A stretch of 64,000 nucleotides of DNA from Stichopus chloronotus (Eukaryota; Echinodermata; Holothuroidea; Aspidochirotida; Stichopodidae): the NCBI GenBank assembly GCA_021234535.1, contig CM037830.1, positions 39,283,937-39,347,936 on the forward strand, read 5' to 3'. Of the stretch, positions 20,641 through 30,649 are shown piece after piece (within the stretch, counting starts at the first letter, position 1; each line of letters starts with the position of its first letter). Under the pieces are notes generated by a model. That model was not told where the DNA came from, made no database searches, and saw nothing but the letters and a program-made list of their open reading frames with translations. Position numbers and translations under genes: made by a program.

Positions 20641-21239
20641 CTCCTCAATATTTTTGCTTCCTCCATCTTTTCCGACATTGTGAAATATGATTGAAAGCAC
20701 TCCAATTTGATTGTTAAGAAACCTTGTTCTGCTACCAGCTGTTCCTCTGGATATTAATATTATCCAAATAAATGACCGAACAGAAGGTTTTTTTATTTTC
20801 TTCATTTTTTTCATAAACCCATTAACATTCAATTGCATGCTTGTCTATCTGACCCCATGACCTCCCATACCAAGACTATCTCTCTGGACAACTTACTGGA
20901 GCCCCTCACACTAGAAGTTACTCACTAAGTTACAAATGCAGTACTGTAGCCTTAAATCCCATTGAGATAACTGTGTGCGACGGAATCAACAACTGAAAAT
21001 AGTAATTTTGCACAATTTACCCCATATGCATTTGTACGGTAGTTTATAATAACCACAATAATGGTGTTTAGGCTATTATTATTGTTTTATAATGAAAAAT
21101 TATCCCTTCCTCTCTATTGATAAGCCTTAAATTTCACAGGGTCATGAACCTGTTAATAACAGACAACCTTATCAAGTTTAAAACAAATCTGACCCGCGGA
21201 TAAGGAACTATGGCAGTTTTAACATTTTTTATGTTTTAT

Positions 21240-21472
21240 CCCATAACCTCATTAACATGCAAGATTTGGACACCAAAAACAATAGGGATCATCTACTCAA
21301 TATGGGCAACCTACATGCCAAAAATGAAATTACTCAGAGTTACCCTTCTTGAGATAGAGTGTTTACGAGCAACCGTCACACACACACGCACACACGCACA
21401 CACACCCTCACATACATACACACACACGACATCAGGACTGCATAGATTCCCCTGCCTACGGCAAGGAATCAA
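21240..21472 (+). repeat. AGGTCA-family repeat, 3' half (split copy)
   Basis: Contains ACCAAAAACAATAGGGATCA, CTACTCAATATGGGCAACCT, a (CA)n run at about 21377-21428, and the terminal hairpin ATTCCCCTGCC/GGCAAGGAATC. It is the continuation of the copy starting at 19880. Confidence 0.65.
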
Positions 21473-23300
21473 AAATCATTGAAAGCTAAATTGTCAACCC
21501 CATGAGCAATTTTAAACACTTGAAGCAGATCACCCCAAAGACATCTAAGCTCAAGGGATATAAGATTAAGTATTTTCAATCTGTGATGATACCCAACACT
21601 TCTCATGGAACCAATCAGTCTAGTAGCTCTCTTCTGAACTTTTTCCAAAACAAATTTGTCCTTTGAAAAATAGGGATTCCAAGCCTGCACAGCATACCCA
21701 GATGGGGCCTTACCAACTGTTTGTATAATCTCACAGTAATATACTTAAAGGGGAAATCAGGGTTTGTTTTCACAATTCCCTACCAGTATTGTACAATGAA
21801 TTATAACTAACAAATATGATCAAGACTATCTCAAAACAGGTGGACAATTTCGAGAAACGAGTTAAATTCGAAAAAAATTGTTGAAGAACTCTGAAAGTCT
21901 GTGACATCCATATTCAAAGAATCGAATATGAATATTCAATTCTATTGCCTTTTCAAGGTATGAGGAGGTGTGGCTGAACAGTTTCATACATAGCCTACAT
22001 GTACTGTACAGTGTGTATCATCAACTATTACTGAACTCTTCTTTACATAGCACTACACAATGCACCAACTGCATGGGAACCATAAACATTTGGTTATGTT
22101 TATTCATAAAACATCATCTCAGTCTTACGCTGTGATCGGTCATCGTATAGAGGAGCCTGTCTTGTCTTGTTCATGAACGTTTATTTTCTGTACCCAACAA
22201 ATATTAAGAGTTCTCATTCAACAGTAATTAATGCAATAATTACCATTTCTTCTACCTTCAAACTCCTCCCCGACGTCTCTATATTTCCATGAACAATCAG
22301 TTTAGAAAGAAAAATCAACTAAAGGTGAATTTTCTCAGTCAAACCCTGATTTCCCCTTTAAGAAGAAATTTGAAGTTCTGTCTAAACATACCTAGAATTT
22401 CCTAAACCCTTCTGCACACTGTCTAAAAGGTTCAACAGAGGAATCTACAAAAATGCCAAGATCTTTTCCAACTTCCGTTTTTTCATGTTTAAACGAACAA
22501 GACTATAGTTAGTCTTGGAATTACCATGACTAGTATGCATTACTTTACACTTGTCAACATTGAACAGCATTTGCCAACAGACCACTTGCAAATTTTATCA
22601 AGATCACTTTGAAAGTACCATTATGTTTAGGAGAAACATCAGATTATATTATTGTGTCATCAGCAAATTTTCTGACTGAAGAACAAATAGTATCATCCAG
22701 ATCATTGATACAGTATGTGCCAGAAATAACAAAGGACCAAGAACAGAACCCTGAGGCACACCAGTAGAAACATTTGCCCAATCAAAAGTGTAACCGCTAA
22801 AGACTACTCTCTGCTTTCAATCACTTAAACATATTCTTGATCCAGTCCAAAAGCCGACCATCAATACCCAGGCCTTGCAATTTAAGTTGTAAATGGCTAT
22901 AAGGGACTTTGTCAAAGGCTCTCTGAAAATCTAAAAATACAACATCAACCTGCTTACGACTATCCAAAGAGCTAGTAACATCTTCCAAGATATCCAAAAG
23001 GTTAGTCAAATGATCTTTTTGGACAAAAACGAAGTTGGGAATGATTCAACAACAAATTCATATCAAAATATTTGATCACCAAATCCTTAATAATAGACTC
23101 TATGACTTTGAAAGCAGCACTGGTAAGGCTCACAGGCCTATGTTACAGGGAAGACTGCATTGACCCTTTTTTAAAAATAGTCCATTTGCACTCTTGCAGT
23201 CATTGGGAACAGAACACTAACAAAGTGATTTGTTCAAATTTACAGAAAGGGGGTAACAAAGAACATAGGCAAATTTCATAATTTACAGAAACTGCTTGTC
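21470..23300 (-). pseudogene. LINE reverse transcriptase remnant (CR1/Jockey-like)
   Basis: Read on the minus strand, the piece at 22821-23009 has LLDILEDVTSSLDSRKQVDV then VFLDFQRAFDKVPYSHLQLK, the RT block with FLDF.KAFD.V.H. Further on come G-SVLGPLLF and INDLDDTICSSVRKFADDT (around 22650-22760), the catalytic (F)ADD block. At 21470-21690 the C-terminal block reads VQAWNPYFSKDKFVLEKVQK, then RATRLIG. Frames shift several times, and a 609-bp MITE splits it at 21745-22361. It is dead. Confidence 0.85.
21749..22357. mobile_element. TTAA-flanked MITE, copy 1 (piggyBac-like)
   Basis: The element is 609 bp, flanked on both sides by TTAA (21745-21748 and 22358-22361). Its ends are perfect inverted repeats beginning AGGGGAAATCAGGGTTTG. 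It interrupts the LINE at 21470-23300, so it is younger than the LINE. TTAA duplication is the target signature of piggyBac transposons. It has no coding capacity. A related copy lies at 35811-36433. Confidence 0.85.
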
Positions 23301-23469
23301 TCTTAAAATTCTCAAAATCCATAGCAGACTCATAAGAACAAAAAGGAAGAAATATCTCACAAGGCATCCTGGAAGGTTTACTTCTTCTAACCTGACATCT
23401 GTTAAAGGGACAAAAGTTTTCATAGTTTAATCCTATTACAAAAGCAATCCCAAGACTCCATAGCACTTT

Positions 23470-23960
23470 TATCTAGGAACAAGAAAAAACAACAACAACA
23501 ACAAAAGCAGAAAGACAAGATGTGACAGAAAACAAACAGGCACAGAAGGTGGTGAAAACAGTACTTAGGGGGACAGTAAGTTCTGGAAATAGGAACACAA
23601 GATACATACAGATAAATGAACAAACAAACGACAAAGGACAGCTTATGTTACGCATGGACAGTACAAGGAAACGACAGGGTATGAATGTGACAAACACAGA
23701 ACACACAACACAAAAAAAGATCAGAAAGTGGACGAAACCTATTGAGAGAATTTCGTAAAAACGCTCCCAACGAACAACATAGGAACGTCCAGGAAAAACT
23801 ATAGAGGCAGGGAGGAGAAAATCCCAGTGAAACAAAAGAAACAAACCAAAAACAAGAAAAATATCTACCTCTAAAGACTTCACTTCTGCAGCATTCCCAT
23901 GCTTGCTTGATTGTTTAATCAAGCGTGGGGATATATCATTTCATGTATTTTGTTCATACA
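23470..23960. other. A-rich / low-complexity stretch between LINE pieces
   Basis: Long runs of A and AAC on the plus strand give a 149-codon frame on the minus strand that is rich in F, V, C and L. The composition explains the frame, and I see no conserved motif. A small hairpin GCTTGATTGTTTAATCAAGC is at about 23906-23925. It may be the 5' untranslated part of the LINE at 21470-23300. Confidence 0.4.
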
Positions 23961-23999
23961 TACATATATACATACATATATACAATACATACATAATAT

Positions 24000-25900
24000 A
24001 GATGTAGTTGTACAATGCAGTGGAATAAACAGGACGCTAGAAAAACAGTAATATGTTTATCGCAGCTAGCGACCTTAAAAGGAAACAGAAACAATAAAAA
24101 AAACACAAAAACAAGAAGAAGAGAAGAAAAGAAAAAAGGCGCAAGTCAGATAAAGCATACTGTTCAACGCATGTACGTATTTGCCAATGAGATTTCATTT
24201 TACAGTTAAAGGTTTTATACGACTTACAGAGCTTTATAGCATTCAGAAGATCACAAGTTTTGGAACAATAATTATTCAAGAGAAGCTTCCCGTGTTTAGT
24301 GTTACGCCTGGTAACTACAAAGAGTGTGCTACTTCTTGTATGGTTGGGAATGTGAGAAGACATTCTAGGGTTAACAATGTTACAAAAGACATGTGGTAAT
24401 TTATTGTTAAAATATTTATATGTAAAGGTGCAAATCCTAAGGATGTGAATATCACAGACATTTAGAACCCCAAGATTACTGTGAAGCTTATTTGTAGGAT
24501 AGCGACGGGTGAAAAGGTAATGGTTTTTAGACTTATGTTTTGAAGGATTTGTAATGGCTTCATAACAGAAGTACTAGCTACCCCGAAAATGTCAATAGCA
24601 TGAGAAACCTTCGAGAAGATGAGAGAATAATAAAGCTGAATAGCAACGGCAGGGGTAAGTGAAGTTCTGAGATGATAGAAAATGCCATTGTATTTAAGCA
24701 GGTTATTACAAAGGTCATCAATGTGATTTTTGAAAGAAAGCTCATTGTCGATCAGAAGTCCTAAATATTTAGCACAGGCTCTCCTACAAAATTTGGAAAT
24801 TTTTTTTAACCAATTTTTTTTTTAATTTTTATTTTTCAGAATAAAATGGTTTGGACAAGAATGAGCACCATGGTCCCTTGAATGAAAAATCGAAAAGTTG
24901 GTGTTGCCTGAGTGTAGAGTAAGTCTGTTGGAGTCAAACCAAGTTTTGAGTCAGCATAAGACAGTCTCCAGACTGTAACCTTTTTTGAGCACAGGGAATG
25001 CAAAAACGCAATGGGAAAATTTTGCTGGAAAAACCTGCAATACCATCGTTTCAGATTAATTTTGCGCGGATAACTAAACGCTGCGAAAAAAAATAACGAA
25101 GCAAAGTATGAACAAACTCACAAAAACACAAGTCACAACCCCAAAAAGCATGTTACTTGTTAATGATGTAAAGTTTATGTTCTCGATGAAATGTATTAAT
25201 CTAGGAATAATTTGCACTGCACGGGGCTGCACGAAGCCGCAGGGAACAACTTAATATCGATTAAAAAAGTGCGCGGATTTCACTAAAACCTGCAGAAGTG
25301 CTCAGACGGGAAAACAGGGCAGTTTGGCCTGCACCGGGAACGCGTTCCACGTGCGGACCAAACTGTACAGTCTGGAGAGTCTTAGAAACAAGTTTGAAAC
25401 AATCATCATCGTGAACAAAAACATTGGCATCATCAGCAAAATGTCTCAAAGACTCACTACAGACTACATTATGAATATCATTAACATAAATTAGGAAAAG
25501 CAAGGGTCCAAGAACAGAATCCTGTGGGACACCAATATTAACATCTGCATACAGCATTGCTAGATTCAAGTTCATAAGACACCATTAACATTAGTGGGCC
25601 TATGCTGTTTTCAGTACAACTGCAGAACACCCTGCCCCAAATCCTTTACCACCAAGACTCTGGAGGCGCAGTCGCGGTCATCTGGATAAACCACTACTGA
25701 GGACTAGGACTGCGACTCATCGAAAAAGTGGCCGGGTATTCAGCAGTTACTCCCTGTTTTCTGTTAGAAAGGTAACTAGACATGACATCATACGCTTTAC
25801 CACGAATACCATACCTGTATAACTTGGCAAGAAGAATTCTATGGTCGATGGTATTGAACACTTCCTTAGATCTAAGTACTGACCTAGACTATCCCCGTCG
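24000..25900 (-). pseudogene. LINE remnant with RT and long C-terminal part
   Basis: On the minus strand, from high to low coordinates: VFNTIDHRILLAKLYRYGIR (about 25790-25870), GVPQDSVLGPLLFLIYVNDI and FADDANVFVHDDD (25400-25530), then LDSNRLTLHSGNTNFSIFHS (about 24850-24950). A C-terminal part follows that is open for over 110 codons (FTRRYPTNKLHSNLGVLNVC to RRNTKHGKLLLNN). Gln-to-Asp in the normally conserved PQGSVLGP and several frame shifts show decay. It is similar in these motifs to the LINE at 58010-61550. Confidence 0.8.
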
Positions 25901-26610
25901 TCTAGGCCTACATATGAACATTATCATATGCAATTGACCGTTTCTAGTAGTGCATGACTGGTATCAATATCATGATATTTCCTGAAAACAAAATGATACT
26001 CAAAGACAGTAGCACTTGACTGCGACTGCCTCTCCAGTCTCACTGGTATGTTCATGTGAGACGTAGTATTCTGCAGTTGTACTTTTCAATTTCATACATC
26101 CAATGATCCATGCTACACCTAGCCTAAGATTGTAGGAATGTTTACGCAACTAAGGTTAGGCTAGCAAGTAGCATCGTATCATTTCCATGAATTAATGTAA
26201 GGCCCACCTTCTTCTTGGAATGTCTCAGATGTTGTGATTGTTGGTGCCTATTCTTCGGAGTTAGGGGGACTAACTAAACTTAAGCTGGTAACTTCCTTGA
26301 CGAAAGTCCGCGGAACCACTGCCACACTGATATGCCGCAGTTTCTTGCTAACAGACTGACAGACCTAAGACTTGTTCAATGATCAATCGTAATACAGAAA
26401 TCATTGGTTACCATGGATCGGTACGCGGTACTCACGCACGTAACATTAACAACCTGATTGAAGGTAGCAGCCAGTAACAGCAGCTACACAAAGATTCTTC
26501 TGGCCACAAACCACTGTTGTATATATATATAAAAATGAAACAATACACCACTGATTTGATGGAAAACATCAATATATTAACAGTGTACACAAAGATTATA
26601 ATAAAAATAC

Positions 26611-26643
26611 GACATGTTTCGGAAGGTCAACTTCCATCGTCAG
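26611..26643 (-). ncRNA. Hammerhead-ribozyme-like core, sense to the Penelope ORF
   Basis: Read on the minus strand the core is CTGACGA, stem II GGAAG-TTGACC-TTCC (5-bp arms), then GAAAC, a minimal stem III (AC-AT-GT) and the cleavage-type triplet GTC. CUGANGA ... GAAA ... GUC in this order and spacing is the type I hammerhead with very short stem III described for Penelope elements. Stem I has only about two clear pairs here, so self-cleavage is uncertain. Confidence 0.6.
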
Positions 26644-26721
26644 GTTGATGATGAGACTAAATAAGGAGAGGTGAACGTACTACCAATTGGGTTGTCAAAG
26701 ACAAAAATTTAGAAGTGACAC

Positions 26722-27102
26722 TTACTTGAATAAAGAAAATAATGGGGATTCCAGTTGTTTGTTGAGATCGGGCAGATTCCAGTTGATATGAAGGCATTCC
26801 TTGAGTTTAAGCTGCAGCTTAGTGGGTGCCGAGTCAATGATTTTGAAAGAGTTGTGATCGCATTTTGCCTTACAAGAGGGGGATTTGTGTAAGTGTTTGT
26901 AAACATGTGAGTTTTCGTCGGATTTTAGATGCTCATTGATCCTTGTAGCCAAATGTCTGTGGGTTTCCCCGATATAGCAAGCATTACAGCTTGAGCAATT
27001 GAATTGGTAGACTACATGGGATTTCAGATTTGTTGGAATAGAATCCTTGGTAACAAACAATTTTCTTATTTGAAAGGAAGTGAACACAAGTCTGATCGGC
27101 AC
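26722..27102 (-). pseudogene. Penelope GIY-YIG endonuclease domain (partial ORF)
   Basis: The 126-residue frame contains VVYQFNCSSCNACYIGETHR then HLATRINEHL, and ends with LKLKECLHINWNLPDLNKQL. V-Y-F-C--C---YIG-T-R-L--R--EH is the signature of the C-terminal GIY-YIG nuclease of Penelope-like retroelements, including the Cys pair before YIG and the later Arg and catalytic Glu region (KE). It is open over its length, but the RT domain that should precede it is absent and its upstream side runs straight into the inverted repeat. Confidence 0.85.
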
Positions 27103-27117
27103 CCACTAAGCTCCAAC

Positions 27118-27150
27118 CTGACGATGGAAGTTGACCTTCCGAAACATGTC
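27118..27150 (+). ncRNA. Hammerhead-ribozyme-like core, inverted copy
   Basis: This has the same core as at 26611-26643 but on the plus strand, in the inverted terminal copy. CTGACGA, the GGAAG/CTTCC stem, GAAAC and ATGTC are all identical, which suggests the inverted duplication is recent. The bases before the core (AAGCTCCAAC) differ from the other copy, so stem I would differ. Confidence 0.6.
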
Positions 27151-27259
27151 GTATTTTTATTATAATCTTTGTGTACACTGTTAATATATTGATGTTTTCC
27201 ATCAAATCAGTGGTGTATTGTTTCATTTTTTTATCTGGACTTGTGCTTCAAAGAACATT

Positions 27260-27261
<2 letters not shown>

Positions 27262-27346
<85 letters not shown>
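27262..27346. repeat. (TA)n microsatellite
   Basis: About 42 uninterrupted TA dinucleotides next to the Penelope element. The poly-YI frames here are artefacts of it. Confidence 0.97.
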
Positions 27347-27349
<3 letters not shown>

Positions 27350-27440
27350 CTATAGGCCTACTACTGTGCCGCAAACAGACGGCGTCATTATTTCTACAAT
27401 CTAGGACACTTTCCGACAGACTTTGCCTGTAATATTAATC

Positions 27441-28075
27441 GGTTCTAATTTAGAACCAGTGACCACCAGTCAAGGTTATTAATGATGGTTAGGATTAAGT
27501 ATTTGATGAAAATAAACCAAGTTGAAGGTGTAAAAAGTTATTTAGGCCTAGCTTTAACCTGAATAACCACCAATCATAAAATTGAGAGTTAAGGCGCGTT
27601 CACACTACAACGATATCGGATCGGATTACGATCCGATTTTTTTATTTTTAGTAAATATCTTCTCCATCTCTGATCGGAAAGAACCAAAAATTCGTCAACT
27701 TGTGTAAATAAATGATTTGTATCGCATGACTAAGAAAATCAAATTTATACTAATTATTTCGTGACGTCACACCGACAGACAGCTTTTATCGGACTACGGT
27801 GAGTGTCCGATAAAAGCTGTCTGTCGGTGTGACGTCACGAAATAATTAGATAACATTTCATTTTCGTATCCTCTGGTACAAATCATATCTTTACGCAAGT
27901 TGACAATTTTTTGGTTCTCTCTGATCAGAGATGGAGAAGATATTTACTAGAAATAAAAAAAAAAATATCCTTGTAGTGTGAACGCGCCTTTAGGGTTAAG
28001 TATAGGGTGAAATTAGGCAAGCAAGGATTTTAGCAAGAATACGTCACTTCCGGTCACTGATTCTAAATTATAACC
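27441..28075. mobile_element. hAT-like MITE with nested second MITE
   Basis: The ends are inverted repeats of about 24 bp starting GGTT.TAATTTAGAA.CAGT (then GACC), with two mismatches. The flanks are an 8-bp direct repeat, TATTAATC, at 27433-27440 and 28076-28083, as hAT transposons make. Another element (27592-27989) is inserted inside. A third terminus of this family, GAATTTAGAATCCGTGACCA, is seen at about 46262. Confidence 0.8.
27592..27989. mobile_element. Foldback MITE, PIF/Harbinger-like, with CRE palindromes
   Basis: The 398-bp element is bounded by TTA (27589-27591 and 27990-27992). Its ends AGGCGCGTTCACACTACAA are inverted repeats; the 3-bp TTA duplication fits PIF/Harbinger. Almost the whole element folds back on itself. 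The centre (about 27756-27851) is a near perfect palindrome with arms of over 40 bases around the loop CTACGGTGAGT. Each arm holds GTGACGTCAC, a full CRE (TGACGTCA). Confidence 0.8.
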
Positions 28076-28491
28076 TATTAATCTTTTAAGGAGATATGCT
28101 TATACCAGAATTGGAAGAAGAAAATGTAAAAAGGTTGCTTAGATGTTTATCACAACTGAATTAGGCCTATCTTGAGTTGGGAGTTGCTATTTGACCACTT
28201 GCATGTTGAAAGCATCGCGTGTGGAAAAAAAAGCCTGTGGAAAACTAAAATTACAAATGTCTGGATCAAGACTAATCATTTATCAGCTTGCAAAATTTTG
28301 TTAAATTGTATATTAGTATTATATTAATTTTCCACGCGGGATAAGTTGCCCCCCCCCCCCATTGGCTACACCACTGTCAAAATGTCAAAATGTAAGTTTT
28401 TGACAATACTAATTAGTGAGATCGTAGAATCCCACTGGGTGTGGTCTAGCTTATTTGATTGAATAAATGGTAAGTGGCTCAATATTACGAC

Positions 28492-28757
28492 GGACATAAG
28501 GTGACATGAGAGATGTTAAGTTATCGTGTTCTAGAATAACTTGTTATCTCGACAGTTTACAAATTGTCGAGTTGTCGACTTAGACTAAATCTTCATGAAA
28601 TGTTGACGTAGAGTAAGTCGGTAGCATCTCGACAATTAAAAAAAATCCGAAAAGTCGACTTAACGTAAGCCGGTAACTCGACAATTTGCAAAATTTTGTC
28701 GAGATAACAAGTTATTCTAACACGATAACGTTGCATCTCGAATGCCACCTTATGTCC
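28492..28757. mobile_element. Inverted-repeat MITE (GGACATAAGGTG ends)
   Basis: The 266-bp element starts GGACATAAGGTGACAT and ends with the inverse ATGCCACCTTATGTCC. The next inner block (TTATCGTGTT.TAGAATAACT, TTGTTATCTCGAC) is also mirrored at the other end. The centre repeats GTCGAGTTGTCGACTTA and related TCGAC words. No target duplication is clear. Confidence 0.75.
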
Positions 28758-28870
28758 AGCGTACACTACACATGGGAGGTTTTACACACAGTTCTGTACA
28801 TGCCAACATGGATATCATTAATTTTACACAGGTAATAACATGTGACCAAGTCTTACATATATGGCAAGCC

Positions 28871-29322
28871 AAATTCAGAATAATTCGATCAACCAGGTTT
28901 GTCAGTTGATAAGCCAGGTTTATCAAGTTGATAAACCTGGTTTATAAAATTGATAAACCAGGATTATCGACTTTTTTTCGGCTTTTTAAATATGTTTCAT
29001 CATCATTTAAACTAAGTTTATCAAACATAGAGTATGCGGTGTCGATAAACCGGTTTTCTACAAGTAAAATTTGTTTATCCGTCGACTGCTAAACCTTTTT
29101 TTCTTTTTTTTTCTTTTTGGATGAACCAGGTGTATCATTCCATTTGTGATGAACTTGATTTATCGAATTGATAAGCCAGATTTATCCAGCAACTTGCGTT
29201 ATCGATTGATAAACTTAGTTAATGGGTTGATAACCAGGTTGATCGGTCGAAAACCTGGTTTATCTGTTGGAAAACATGCTTTTCTGGTTGAGAAACCAGT
29301 TTTATCGAATTATTGGGCATTT
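28871..29322. mobile_element. Palindrome-rich MITE built from a TTGATAAACCAGG motif
   Basis: The outer ends are AATAATTCGAT (28879) and ATCGAATTATT (ending 29314), with weaker homology continuing outward (CAAAT at 28871 and ATTTG at 29322). The interior is a chain of about 15 degenerate 20-bp units such as TTGATAAACCAGGTTTATCA, each itself palindromic. Such sequence can form alternative cruciforms. I see no coding frame that is not explained by the repeat. Confidence 0.7.
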
Positions 29323-30031
29323 GTCTTGCTATACAGGTACGTACCGTAGTTGAATAGAAATTTTATGAGTTTATGAGGACGCTGTAAACATACCACAAAT
29401 GTCATAGTCCATTTACGAAATCATATGATATGGTCGCCTCATGGCTATAGACTTGAATTATAACACAGTAAAATTGACAATGTGATCGTATAGGCAAGAC
29501 GTGTGCTCAATAATCTACATTTTAACCATTCATATAGGTTTCATCATGGAGCTATGTATTACAGAGATAGCTCCGTGGTTTTGGAGGACCTTTTTGAGGT
29601 GTTCCCCTCTTCCAAAAATTGAGGGAGATACGCCCCGTCCCCCCATTACCCACACCCATTACATACGTTACGGACACGGTGTCACAGAGGTGATCCGAGC
29701 AATAGTGTTGTATAGAGATGGTCATTCTACCCCATAGTACGCAAAAGGTCGTACAAAGTTCAGTCTTCCGGTGTTTACTCCAGATTTATTTAACTTTTTC
29801 TTTATTTCCCTCACACAGTCAGATTAGACAATAAAACAGATTAAAAATAGTACACTTAGACCCTGTTCTCAGAAAGGTTGCGCAATCCTTTCGTGATTGG
29901 TAGATCACGGATGGCAACCGCCTCACTCCATTACGTAGTCAACCATTTGACCTGTGATTGGTCAGTGTCAGCAGTCTATCCCGTGATCCTTAGCAGTTCG
30001 GCGTGGGTCAATCCATTGACCTCGCAATGCC
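29323..30031. other. Non-coding stretch
   Basis: No exon or repeat boundary recognised. Around 29870-30020, GTGATTGGTAGATCACGG and CTGTGATTGGTCAGTG look like related short segments. Confidence 0.3.
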
Positions 30032-30039
30032 ACTGACAC

Positions 30040-30640
30040 CAATGTTGCCCAATGTTGGGTGTCTGGGTTTATTTTTCTCAGAAAGGTTCAAATCTGGGTT
30101 TTTTTAAGTTTCCAGTCAAAACTCATTTCAGTTTGCTTCACGTATTTCATCCTGCATGACAAATTCAGTTGATCTAGACAGACTATAATCTAGTCTCTTA
30201 AATTACAAGCTATAAATATAGCCTATTAAACAACTTGAGTGAGAGCTGACGAATACCTCGGTATTCATAGTTTTCCTGAGAAAAATTAATTCTTTCTATG
30301 TTAGTGTAAAATTCATTTCACCAGACCAAAGTGAGAAAAATCTGAAGTAACTAGGCCTTAATCATGCCTGGGCTGGGGAGGCACAGACTCTCAAAAGTTA
30401 ACGATACGCTCAGCACTTTAGCGCCTACATTTTGTCTGATGATCACTCATTTATTTTTTTAAATTTAAATTAAAAACATCCACAATAGTATCGTCTAAAA
30501 TTATCATTAGCCTATATTTACTTGAAACGTGTACTAGATTGGTCGAAGTTTATTTCAAGTGATCTAGGTTTTTATTTGGCTATCTGGGTTTTTTTAAACT
30601 AAAATCTGGGTTTTCTTGTTTTCACTGAGTGGCAACACTG
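30040..30640. mobile_element. hAT MITE with 8-bp target duplication
   Basis: The 601-bp element has ends CAATGTTGCC and GGCAACACTG and is flanked by the exact 8-bp repeat ACTGACAC (30032-30039 and 30641-30648). CAGTGTTGCCA ends and 8-bp duplications are typical of hAT elements. Subterminal CTGGGTTT words recur at both ends. No transposase frame. Confidence 0.85.
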
Positions 30641-30649
30641 ACTGACACT

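Larger units (their letters stand above)
26533..27226 (-). mobile_element. Penelope-like element 3' end, bounded by inverted copies
   Basis: A GIY-YIG frame (26722-27102, minus strand) is bounded by two inverted copies of a segment of about 115 bp: 26533-26648 and 27112-27226. They match almost base for base, including ATCAATATATTAACAGTGTA. Both copies carry a hammerhead-like core. Penelope elements are known to have terminal repeats (pLTRs) with hammerhead ribozymes and often integrate as partial inverted or tandem copies. This one lacks the reverse transcriptase, so it is a 5'-truncated insertion. (TA)n runs flank it on both sides. Confidence 0.8.

Noticed and set aside
23473..23922. 149-codon minus-strand frame rich in F, V, C and L
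   Set aside because: The plus strand is A-rich here, which yields hydrophobic codons and few stops on the other strand. No conserved motif or splice context.
27171..27432. Frames with poly-(YI)
   Set aside because: They are the translation of the (TA)n microsatellite.
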